A stretch of 64,000 bases of DNA. Origin: Leuconostoc miyukkimchii. Lineage in GTDB: Bacteria > Bacillota > Bacilli > Lactobacillales > Lactobacillaceae. The notes below the pieces were generated by a model. The model worked only from the letters and a program-made list of their open reading frames with translations. It did no database searches and was not told the DNA's origin. Where the stretch lies: assembly GCF_019656055.1 (NCBI RefSeq), contig NZ_BPKY01000005.1, positions 82,408 through 146,407 of the forward strand, written 5' to 3'. The translations under genes were made by a program, and so were the position numbers. Of this stretch, positions 56,845 to 64,000 are shown piece by piece. Numbering within the stretch: the stretch's first letter is position 1; every line of letters begins with the position of its first letter.

Positions 56845-57042
56845 GTAAATGTCCTCCAAAATGTATTTTGTCGTACATTTGAGGGTAAGTACCAGATGCG
56901 TGCATCGCCGAACTTGACGTTTCTCAGAACCAGTAGCTATGGTCTTACTAACGATTTGGGGCGTTGTTGACGCGCTTCTTTACTTACTGCTACTCAATTA
57001 ACAACTTCTTTTAATAATACCAAAAAAAATAACAATAAGCAA
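56845..57042 (-). promoter_or_regulatory. rpsD promoter and structured leader
   Basis: On the minus strand TTGCTT (57042-57037), a 17-base spacer and TATTAT (57019-57014) form a good promoter. It leaves an untranslated leader of about 160 bases before rpsD, with a GCGTCAACAACGC hairpin among its elements. Firmicute rpsD genes are controlled by S4 binding to such leaders, so this is a likely autoregulatory site; the fold was not computed. Confidence 0.6.
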
Positions 57043-57156
57043 GTTGTTAAGAAATCTGTAAACGATTTGCGATTTGGCAAAATACAGCTGTATGTTCGCA
57101 TTACATGTAAGTGCGTGATAGAATTAATGTATCAATTAAAAATTAGGATAGCATAT

Positions 57157-58869
57157 ATGAACTTAACTATATTAGCAATAATTTTAGGCGTTGTCGTCAT
57201 TGCATATTTGGCGATTTTTGTCATGCAACGAACAACTGTAAAAAGAGTCGATGGATTTAAATCCAAAAAAGAACAGTTAGCTTCCCTGAAGGTTCGTGAT
57301 GAGTTAGTTGAAGGTCGTAAACTAGCATTGACAGGGCAATCATTAAAACAATATCAAGGTTTAGAAAGTAGTTTTAATGATGTTAAAAATAATAAGTTCC
57401 TGAAAATTGATCAACAAGCGAACCTTGTTTTGTTTGAAGCACGTGGTATCAACTTTATTAAGACAAATCATGAATTGGCGCGTTTAGAATCGATGGTTGA
57501 AGAAACAGAAGCCACTATTAATTCGGTACGTAGCGGATTGTCAGAGTTAAAAAAAATAAACGATGCACACCGTGAAGCAATTAATGACTTGAAAAAGAAG
57601 TATGATGATTTGCGTAAGCGATTATTAGCGGAAAACTTCAAATTTGGACCAGCAAATCCGGCATTAGATAAGTTCTTAAAGCAGCTCGAGACAGATTATG
57701 ACGAATTTTCTCGTCTGACAGAAGACGGAGATCATGCAACAGCCTCTGACATTTATGAACAATTGGCGATGGAAACAACGCAAATGGAAAATATGATGGC
57801 TGATATTCCGGCACTTTTTGAGAAACTAGATACTGTCTATGTTGAGCAACTCAATGAAATACTACAAGGGCATAGTGACCTAATAGAACAGGGCTATGTG
57901 TTTCCAAATGACACAATTTTACAAGAGTTAGAAGCAATTGATCAACAACGGCAACAGGTACTAAATTTGCTTGGTGAGTTGAAACTAAAAGAAGTTGCAG
58001 AACAAAATGGCTATATTGAACGTCGGATTGATACGTTGTATGACATGATGGAGACGGAGATTACTGCGAGAACTCAGGTTCTCAAAAATGCAGAAAAATT
58101 GTCATCAAACTTGCTACGTTTACGCGAACAAAATAGTCAACTTGCCATTGAATTAGATCAACTAGGACAAAGATTCCAATTTAACCATAAAGAGTTAGAA
58201 ACAAGACGCACACTCTTGGAACAAATTAATGCGACTGAAGAGCAAGTGAATCACAATGATGATTTGCTAGAAGCAGCAGAGATGTCGTTTAGTGAACTCC
58301 GTGCTAAACAAGATAGCCAATTGCAGCTGTTCTCTGAAATTGAAGCACAACAAATTGAAATTTGGGAAAAAATATCAGGGCTTGAGAAAGCACAACATTC
58401 AGCACGTCAACTTGGCGGTCATTACCAGCAAGAAATTGAAATGATTAAGCAGGCAGTCGAACGTATTAATTTACCAGGTCTACCTGAAAATTACTTAGAG
58501 TACTTTTTTGCAGTATCTAATGAGTTAAAAAAGTTGGCCAAATCATTGCAGGCTCACTTAATTGATATGGATGAAGTACAGCGTCAACTAAACATCGTAT
58601 CTGCTGATATTGATACTTTAAAAGAAAAAACAGAAAAGCTTGTCGATCAAGCTTCAATAACAGAACAACTATTACAATATGCTAATCGTTATCGTGCAAG
58701 TAGTGATCGTGTTGCAGCTGCCAGTGAGCAGGCTCGTATGTTTTACGAACGCGATTACAGTTTCGATAAAGCCATGGATGTTTTAGGACCTGCCTTGGAC
58801 AGTGTTGAACCAGGTGTATATGAAAAGTTAGTCGATTCATACATGCGTCGCAAAGAACCGTTACTATAA
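57157..58869 (+). CDS. ezrA: Septation ring formation regulator EzrA
   Basis: A 570-residue protein with one N-terminal transmembrane helix (LTILAIILGVVVIAYLAIFV at about residues 3-22) and a long cytoplasmic spectrin-like coiled-coil array rich in L, E, K and Q. EzrA tethers and tunes FtsZ rings in Firmicutes. It begins at ATG 57157 after TTAGGA; the upstream extension to 57067 would put 30 non-membrane residues ahead of the anchor and lacks support. It diverges from rpsD, a gene order kept in many lactobacilli. Confidence 0.92.
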   Translation: MNLTILAIILGVVVIAYLAIFVMQRTTVKRVDGFKSKKEQLASLKVRDELVEGRKLALTGQSLKQYQGLESSFNDVKNNKFLKIDQQANLVLFEARGINFIKTNHELARLESMVEETEATINSVRSGLSELKKINDAHREAINDLKKKYDDLRKRLLAENFKFGPANPALDKFLKQLETDYDEFSRLTEDGDHATASDIYEQLAMETTQMENMMADIPALFEKLDTVYVEQLNEILQGHSDLIEQGYVFPNDTILQELEAIDQQRQQVLNLLGELKLKEVAEQNGYIERRIDTLYDMMETEITARTQVLKNAEKLSSNLLRLREQNSQLAIELDQLGQRFQFNHKELETRRTLLEQINATEEQVNHNDDLLEAAEMSFSELRAKQDSQLQLFSEIEAQQIEIWEKISGLEKAQHSARQLGGHYQQEIEMIKQAVERINLPGLPENYLEYFFAVSNELKKLAKSLQAHLIDMDEVQRQLNIVSADIDTLKEKTEKLVDQASITEQLLQYANRYRASSDRVAAASEQARMFYERDYSFDKAMDVLGPALDSVEPGVYEKLVDSYMRRKEPLL

Positions 58870-58874
58870 CGTTT

Positions 58875-58900
58875 AAAAACCAGCTTAAGCTGGTTTTTTT
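58875..58900 (+). terminator. Terminator after ezrA
   Basis: AAACCAGCTT and AAGCTGGTTT form an uninterrupted palindrome followed by T residues. Confidence 0.85.
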
Positions 58901-58955
58901 GTACATATAAAATCTCTAGCCACATGACAAAAGATGAATGTAGTATTTAGCACAT

Positions 58956-58990
58956 AAAAAGCTTGGTTGAATATATCAACCAAGCTTTTT
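58956..58990. terminator. Terminator of the APC permease gene
   Basis: AAAAAGCTTGGTTGA and TCAACCAAGCTTTTT pair perfectly around ATATA, at the 3' end of the leftward permease gene. Confidence 0.88.
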
Positions 58991-60389
58991 ATGATAATTT
59001 AGAGTGCCGAATACCATAAGCAAAGTACCATATGGTACCAAGTATAAGCCACAATACAAATAATTCTAACGTTTCACTAGGTAATTTAGCAATGAGCAGT
59101 AAACTGATGATGCCTGCAATGAAAGGTACAATTGGATAACCAGGTACTTTAAATCCATCATGTGGTAAGTCTTTGCGACGACGAAGGAATAAAATACCGA
59201 AGTTGATAAACATAAATGCCAAGAGTGTGCCTGCATTAATTAGACTAGCTAGTGTGTGTAAGGGAATTAAGCCTGCTAAGACAGACTCAACAATTACTGC
59301 AACAATCAATGCATTAACTGGTAGATGAGAACCCTTTGATATTTTACCAAGTGCACGAGGTAGTAAGCCATCACGACCAAATGAATATGTTAAACGCGAT
59401 GAAGCATATATCAAGGCTAAAATAGCGGTAAACATACCAACTAAGGCACCTAAAGTGATAACAACTGAAAATTGTGTTTGATGAATAGCTTGTAAAGCAA
59501 ATGCTGCTGGATCGTCTACACCAAGTTTTTTATAGTTGACGATACCGGTTAAAACAATGGAGAATAGAACATAAAGTAAAGCAGAGATAGCTACTGTACC
59601 AATGATTCCCTTAGCCATTGTTTTTTGAGGGTCTTTGACTTCAGCGGCATGTGCTGCAATTGTATCAAAACCAAGAAAGGCAAAGATAATACTTGCAGTT
59701 GCTGCCCAGAGACCATCAAGACCTAAAAACCCAGTTCGAAACTCTTCTGGGTAAAAGGGAACGTAATTTGTGTGTTTAACAAAAAATGAACCACCAACAA
59801 TAAATAAGGCTAGAATAACAACCTTGAGAATAACAGCACCATTTTCAACTTTTTTAGAGGCATTTAAGCCACGAGATAAGATAATGGTAACAAGTAAAAT
59901 AATTAACACGGCAAACAGATTAATGACGCCGCCTTCCATTGGCCCTGCCATCAGAAACTTAGGCATATGTACATTAAATATTGTTAGTAAATTAGCTAAA
60001 TAGGCTGAAAATCCTGTAGCAATAGCAGAAACAGCTAAGAAGTATTCTAAAATCAATGACCAACCAAGCAACCATCCAATAATTTCACCGTAAATGACTG
60101 TACCATAAGAATAGGCAGATCCGGCAACCGGCATTGATGATGAAAATTCTGCAAAAGCCATACCTGATAATCCTGAAAAAATGGCTGCTATTAAAAATGC
60201 CACAGATACAGCTGGACCGGCATTTTGGGCAGCCTCATGACCTGGTAAAATAAAAATTCCGGTTCCAATCACTGTTCCAACACCTAAACCAATCAAGTCA
60301 CGTGTCGTTAATACGCGCGACATATGAGAATCGGCTTGGATATAAGTATCCACAGATTCTCTTTTAAACGCTCTTGTAAAGATGGACAT
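58989..60389 (-). CDS. APC-family amino acid permease (cationic amino acid transporter type)
   Basis: A 466-residue permease with 12 membrane helices. It contains LIGLGVGTVIGTGIFILPG in helix 1, FAFLGFDTIAAHAAEVKDPQ in the helix 6-7 region and RRRKDLPHDGFKVPGYPIVP near the end, all typical of the YfnA/CAT group. Substrate is probably a basic or neutral amino acid. I start at the ATG 60389 (GGGAGAAAATTT upstream) and not at 60449, which would add 20 residues overlapping that ribosome site. Confidence 0.88.
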   Translation of the reverse strand: MSIFTRAFKRESVDTYIQADSHMSRVLTTRDLIGLGVGTVIGTGIFILPGHEAAQNAGPAVSVAFLIAAIFSGLSGMAFAEFSSSMPVAGSAYSYGTVIYGEIIGWLLGWSLILEYFLAVSAIATGFSAYLANLLTIFNVHMPKFLMAGPMEGGVINLFAVLIILLVTIILSRGLNASKKVENGAVILKVVILALFIVGGSFFVKHTNYVPFYPEEFRTGFLGLDGLWAATASIIFAFLGFDTIAAHAAEVKDPQKTMAKGIIGTVAISALLYVLFSIVLTGIVNYKKLGVDDPAAFALQAIHQTQFSVVITLGALVGMFTAILALIYASSRLTYSFGRDGLLPRALGKISKGSHLPVNALIVAVIVESVLAGLIPLHTLASLINAGTLLAFMFINFGILFLRRRKDLPHDGFKVPGYPIVPFIAGIISLLLIAKLPSETLELFVLWLILGTIWYFAYGIRHSKLS

Positions 60390-60509
60390 AAATTTTCTCC
60401 CATAGTTTTTTAATGTAACCATAACTACTATTTTAACAACTTCCAACATGAATGTCTAACTATGTGGTGAAAGATACGTTACAATAGAAAAGATAAGGAA
60501 TTAGGATAG

Positions 60510-61103
60510 ATGAAAGACAATAAAGTATTTGTAATTACAGGCGCAACTGGTGTCGGCAAAACAACGATTGCACGATATTTACAAGAAAATTATCGTATGC
60601 CACGTGTTATTACACACACGACACGCGCACCGCGCGAAAGAGAAGTAGACGGTGTGTCATACTATTTTGAAAATAAAAAAACATTTGAAGAGAAACACTA
60701 TTTAGAACGGGTAGCATATGGTGGTGCATATTATGGCTCATCTTATGAAGGACTAGAGCTTGCATGGCAAAAAAGCCCGTACATTACAATTGTTCTGGAC
60801 ACGGCTGGTGCCATCACATATGCTCGTGAACTAGGAGAACGCGCAGTGATTGTTTTTGTGACGGTAACTAGCCCAGAAGTATTAGTTGAGCGCGTTCAAG
60901 TAAGAGGGGATGACCCTACTGCTATTAAACAGCGTGTTGAATCACCCGAATTTTTACGTGATGTTACATTACCGCCTGATCTTCAAAATGTAGCGTATGA
61001 ATTGGATAATGAGGATTGGTCAAAAACAAAGGTTAGGTTAGATTTGCTTGTAAATGATGTCATGAATGGGCGTAGACCTCAAAAAAATCAACCAGCTGAG
61101 TAA
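60510..61103 (+). CDS. Guanylate kinase-like protein
   Basis: A 197-residue P-loop kinase. The loop is TGATGVGKTTIARY, and THTTRAPREREVDGVSYYF matches the GMP-binding region of Gmk. The canonical Gmk loop is GPSGVGKGT, so this paralogue differs, and the segment after YGSSYEGLELAW departs from true Gmk. Several LAB carry such an extra gene beside the housekeeping one. It may phosphorylate another nucleotide. It overlaps nothing and lies upstream of the aminotransferase leader. Confidence 0.7.
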   Translation: MKDNKVFVITGATGVGKTTIARYLQENYRMPRVITHTTRAPREREVDGVSYYFENKKTFEEKHYLERVAYGGAYYGSSYEGLELAWQKSPYITIVLDTAGAITYARELGERAVIVFVTVTSPEVLVERVQVRGDDPTAIKQRVESPEFLRDVTLPPDLQNVAYELDNEDWSKTKVRLDLLVNDVMNGRRPQKNQPAE

Positions 61104-61131
61104 GCATATGTCATTAAATTAATGATTTTTA

Positions 61132-61368
61132 TTGACAAATTCATTGCAAACCATTATAATTATCTCATAATAAGTTGAGGTATTTTAACAAATGATGGAT
61201 AGAACTCGCGTAAATGAAGATGTCTTTTACTTTTGGTATTTCGGATAGATAGCCGTTTACCAAGGGTATTTTTCACTGGTATTCGGATGGGATAGCCATC
61301 GAATGCCGCAGCGAGTTCAATTCTAGAACAAACGCACATTCGGAAATAGTCTGAATGTGCGTTTTTTG
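61132..61368 (+). promoter_or_regulatory. Consensus promoter plus multi-helix attenuator leader of unknown class
   Basis: TTGACA (61132-61137), 17 bases and TATAAT (61155-61160) form a perfect promoter. The leader then folds as a junction: P1 GAACTCGC/GCGAGTTC (61202-61209, 61311-61318), P2 GTAAA/TTTAC (61210-61214, 61226-61230), P3 TTGGTA/TACCAA (61233-61238, 61258-61263) with CGG/CCG inside, and P4 GGTATTC/GAATGCC (61278-61284, 61301-61307) with GATGG/CCATC. GATAG recurs in the P3 and P4 loops and before P1. A terminator (61331-61341, 61353-61363, T6) follows, and its CATTCG can instead pair with CGAATG of P4. I do not recognise the class. Confidence 0.75.
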
Positions 61369-61396
61369 TTAAAGTAAAAATTATAGGAGAAAAAAT

Positions 61397-62608
61397 ATGC
61401 CCAGAGCAAAACAAACGTTGGTGTCGTCATTTAATCGTAACTTAGATCTTGTCCAACCCAGCGCTATTCGTGCTTTTGATAATGAAGTAAGTGGAATTTC
61501 TGATATTTTGAAATTGACATTAGGGGAACCAGACTTTAACGTGCCAGAACATATTAAACAAGCGGCTATCACATCTATTGCTGAAAATGATTCACATTAT
61601 GCTGCTTCAAATGGCACAATAGCATTACGTCAAGCAATTACGGGCTTTTTGAAGGATCAGTATGAATTAGATTTTGATGCAGGAAGTGAAGTCATTGTTA
61701 CAGTTGGCGCAACAGAAGCTATCTATACCGTTTTAACATCTCTATTAAATAAGGGAGATAAGGTGTTATTGCCAACGCCAATATTTCCCTTATATATCCC
61801 AGTGACACTTGTTGGTGGCGGAGAACCAGTATTTATCGATACGTCAAGTAATGATTTTATACTTAGTCCAGAAATGCTTCGATCAGCTATAGAAGAACAT
61901 GGCGAAAGTATCAAAGCAATTGTGTTGAATTTCCCCTCAAATCCAACTGGTGTAACATATAGTGCAGAAGAAATTGAAGCATTGGCGAATGTTTTACGTG
62001 AAACAAATATTGTTGTGATTTCAGACGAAATTTATTCTGAGTTGACATATGAATCAACGCACATTTCAATGGCTAAGTATTTACCTGAACAGACAATCCT
62101 TCTAAATGGTGTTTCTAAGTCACATGCGATGACCGGATATCGTATAGGCTTTCTTGCAGGGCCAGCTGAGTTGGTGTCTAAGCTAAGTTTAATTCATCAA
62201 TTTACAATTACAACAGCAACAAATTCCGCCATGGCAGCGGCGACTGAAGCTTTAAGCACTGATTTGGGTAGGCAAGATACGTTGAAAATGAAGGCAGAAT
62301 ATAAAACACGACGTGATTATATATATGAAACAATGACTTCACTTGGATTTACTATACCGAATCCAAAAGGTGCCTTCTATATATTTGCTAAAATTCCAGC
62401 TGGTTACGATCAAGATGATTTTGCATTTGCGCGTGATTTAGCGCATAACAACAAATTAGCAGTAATTCCAGGTTCATCTTTTGGTCCTGGTGGAGAGGGG
62501 TACATTCGATTAAGTTATGCTGCTTCCATGACCCATTTACAAGAAGCTATGAAACGTTTATCGCTTTATATGGTAGCCAATAAGCCCAACAATGACTTGG
62601 TATTATAG
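61397..62608 (+). CDS. Class I/II PLP-dependent aminotransferase (PatA/AspC-like)
   Basis: A 403-residue fold-type I aminotransferase. LTLGEPDFNVPEHIKQAA, NFPSNPTGVTYS (carboxylate-binding), VVISDEIYSELTY and the PLP lysine in LNGVSKSHAMTGYRIGF are present, and the substrate arginine lies in EGYIRLSYAASM. It resembles Lactobacillales PatA, which may act on aromatic amino acids or N-acetyl-diaminopimelate. The upstream leader implies that an amino acid or related compound controls it. GGAG precedes the ATG. Confidence 0.85.
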   Translation: MPRAKQTLVSSFNRNLDLVQPSAIRAFDNEVSGISDILKLTLGEPDFNVPEHIKQAAITSIAENDSHYAASNGTIALRQAITGFLKDQYELDFDAGSEVIVTVGATEAIYTVLTSLLNKGDKVLLPTPIFPLYIPVTLVGGGEPVFIDTSSNDFILSPEMLRSAIEEHGESIKAIVLNFPSNPTGVTYSAEEIEALANVLRETNIVVISDEIYSELTYESTHISMAKYLPEQTILLNGVSKSHAMTGYRIGFLAGPAELVSKLSLIHQFTITTATNSAMAAATEALSTDLGRQDTLKMKAEYKTRRDYIYETMTSLGFTIPNPKGAFYIFAKIPAGYDQDDFAFARDLAHNNKLAVIPGSSFGPGGEGYIRLSYAASMTHLQEAMKRLSLYMVANKPNNDLVL

Positions 62609-62714
62609 TTTCCTAGACTTAATCTAAAAATTGAAGCAATTAACTTGTCAAATATCAAACCATAAAATTGAAATAAAATATATGTATTAAGGCATGTATT
62701 CTAAGGTGGAAAAT

Positions 62715-63797
62715 ATGAATAAAACGTCATCAAAGTCAGTAGACGCAGGGCATATTAGTAAAACACAAGTGATAAAAAAATTTATTGTTGACGTGCTAAA
62801 TGGGACAAGTTTAGGCATAGTCATCACATTAATTCCTGGGGCACTGGTTAGCCAGCTACTTTTATTGTTTGATGGATCTACTATTGCGACGAATGTGGGT
62901 TTTATGACAACGCTAATTCAGAGTACGTTACCAATCGTAGCAGGATTTTCAGTTGGTCAGATATTCAAACTCTCTGCGATTGATTCAGGATCAATCGCCT
63001 TAGCGATTTTTGTCTCCTCTGGTGTTGTGACACAAACGCAAACTGGTATGATCATTAGTGGCACAGGGGTAATTTTAAATATTTTGCTAATAGCAATAAT
63101 TGCAACGGCACTGGTTAAAATGACTGAGAATAGTTTTGGGCACTTAAAGATGTTATTGCAACCGTTATTTGTTCTAGTTGTTGCTGGTGGTGTTGGTTTG
63201 GTTACGCTTTCGCCATTACGAACAGTTCAAATTTTAATTGGAACGATGGTTGCCAGAGCAACAGATTTAACTCCGTTATTGTTGGGAGCCGTACTGGGTG
63301 GCATCTTTGCCACGCTCATTGTCTCGCCATTGTCATCAGTAGGTATTGCTATGGCAATTAATCTGACAGGTGTTGGTTCTGGTGCTGCAAACGCAGGGAT
63401 AGTTGTTGCTAGTTTCACTTTAGCAGCGATGGGATCACAGGTAAATCCGATTGGTGCTACTTTAGCGCATTTTATTGGATCACCAAAAATTCAAATGGCT
63501 AATATGTTGACAAAGCCAAAACTATTTATTCCGACAACTATTGGGTCAATGATTATGGGGATGGTTGCGATTGTGCTAGATATCAAAGGCACACCGTTTT
63601 CAGCAGGATTTGGTTTTTCTGGTTTGATTGGTCCATTAACTGCATATGCGTCATCAGATAAATCAGTAACTGCAGTAATCAGCGTTTTGCTAACATTTGT
63701 TGTGTTACCTATTATTTTGGCTTTTGTTCTTAAATGGTTTTTCATGACAAAAACAAAATTAATCAGGGCAGAGGATCTAAAATTAACGATGGCATAA
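62715..63797 (+). CDS. PTS_EIIC_2-type membrane protein
   Basis: A 360-residue polytopic protein with about ten hydrophobic segments. VSPLSSVGIAMAINLTGVGS, GAANAGIVVASFTLAAMGSQ and NPIGATLAHFIGSP belong to the PTS_EIIC_2 domain family, which has no fused EIIA or EIIB and whose substrate is unknown. ATG 62715 follows AAGGTGG; an earlier in-frame ATG at 62694 lacks a site. A short terminator follows. Confidence 0.75.
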   Translation: MNKTSSKSVDAGHISKTQVIKKFIVDVLNGTSLGIVITLIPGALVSQLLLLFDGSTIATNVGFMTTLIQSTLPIVAGFSVGQIFKLSAIDSGSIALAIFVSSGVVTQTQTGMIISGTGVILNILLIAIIATALVKMTENSFGHLKMLLQPLFVLVVAGGVGLVTLSPLRTVQILIGTMVARATDLTPLLLGAVLGGIFATLIVSPLSSVGIAMAINLTGVGSGAANAGIVVASFTLAAMGSQVNPIGATLAHFIGSPKIQMANMLTKPKLFIPTTIGSMIMGMVAIVLDIKGTPFSAGFGFSGLIGPLTAYASSDKSVTAVISVLLTFVVLPIILAFVLKWFFMTKTKLIRAEDLKLTMA

Positions 63798-63811
63798 ATA
63801 GGAAGAAGAGA

Positions 63812-63832
63812 AGCCCGCGAAAGCGGTTTTTA
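63812..63832 (+). terminator. Terminator after the EIIC-like gene
   Basis: CCGC-GAAA-GCGG (63815-63826), a GNRA-capped stem, is followed by TTTTTA. Confidence 0.6.
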
Positions 63833-64000
63833 AATAAGGTAAAGAAAGCGTAAAGGGAAAAGTAAGAAAAGCGAACGAAGGGAAGGAAGTGAGGGAGAAA
63901 GGGAAGTAAAAGATTAACGAAATGGGGAAAGGAGGGGAAGAAAGGGAGCGGAAAATAAAAAGGGAAAAAAGGAGGAAGAAAAGTATTGACGAGCGGGTAG
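63832..64000. other. Purine-only anomalous tract at window end
   Basis: From just after the terminator to the last base the + strand is almost entirely A and G, with G-runs and no coding potential. This composition is unlike the other 63.8 kb. It may be poor-quality sequence at a contig end or a real low-complexity tract; nothing else is seen in it. Confidence 0.7.

Noticed and set aside
61160..61414. Leftward 84-codon frame
   Set aside because: It is an antisense reading of the structured aminotransferase leader and its terminator.

Overview
The window is low-GC Gram-positive chromosome from a lactic acid bacterium, most probably Leuconostoc (Lactobacillaceae). The best single clue is the D-alanine ligase at 51383-52516. 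It carries phenylalanine at residue 261, the D-Ala-D-lactate-ligase state known from vancomycin-resistant Leuconostoc. Trehalose use through a trehalose-6-phosphate phosphorylase, Met-type T-box and lysine-riboswitch control, strong AT bias and a trace of a phosphoketolase gene agree with this. The species cannot be named from the sequence alone. There are no rRNA genes, CRISPR arrays or insertion sequences.

Layout. 1-5.9 kb: a cut ABC ATPase, then ilvB-ilvN-ilvC-ilvA facing ridA, the imine deaminase that cleans up after IlvA. 6.0-6.7 kb: decayed remnants (LeuB-like, HAD, phosphoketolase tail). 6.8-12.5 kb: housekeeping genes (PHP phosphatase, Nudix, MFS, HAD, tpx, prs). 12.6-19.7 kb: walR-walK-walH-walI-htrA, then a DnaA-box cluster, then rlmH. 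19.8-28.1 kb: pyridoxine/HMP kinase, drug exporter, mutY, tRNA-Leu and tRNA-Thr, a PadR-DUF1129 operon and rlmCD. 28.2-30.8 kb: a small HTH gene with its own operator, then clpL. 30.8-36.9 kb: the trehalose operon treR-PTS-trePP-pgmB with a cre site. 37-43.6 kb: a frameshifted nucleoid protein gene, a Nudix-DUF1810 fusion, a PanE-like reductase, trpS and an LCP protein. 43.6-47.5 kb: a lysine riboswitch with lysP, DUF1146, and a T-box leader with a MetE-like gene. 47.8-53.4 kb: the envelope cluster mbl-DUF2969-rodA-DUF2785-ddl-regulator. 53.5-61 kb: uspA, a 6S/lacto-usp-like RNA, rarA, DUF1694, rpsD with leader, ezrA, an amino acid permease and a guanylate-kinase-like gene. 61.1-63.8 kb: an unclassified structured leader with an aminotransferase, then a PTS_EIIC_2 protein. 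The last 170 bases are an anomalous purine-only tract.

The most interesting signals are these. Eight perfect 9-mer DnaA boxes lie in 458 bp between htrA and rlmH, away from dnaA and without a coding-strand switch. An attenuator-like leader of no class I recognise precedes an aminotransferase. MutY and RlmCD have both lost all their iron-sulphur-cluster cysteines. The probable 6S RNA sits between rarA and uspA. All assignments come from reading the sequence; no database search was run.
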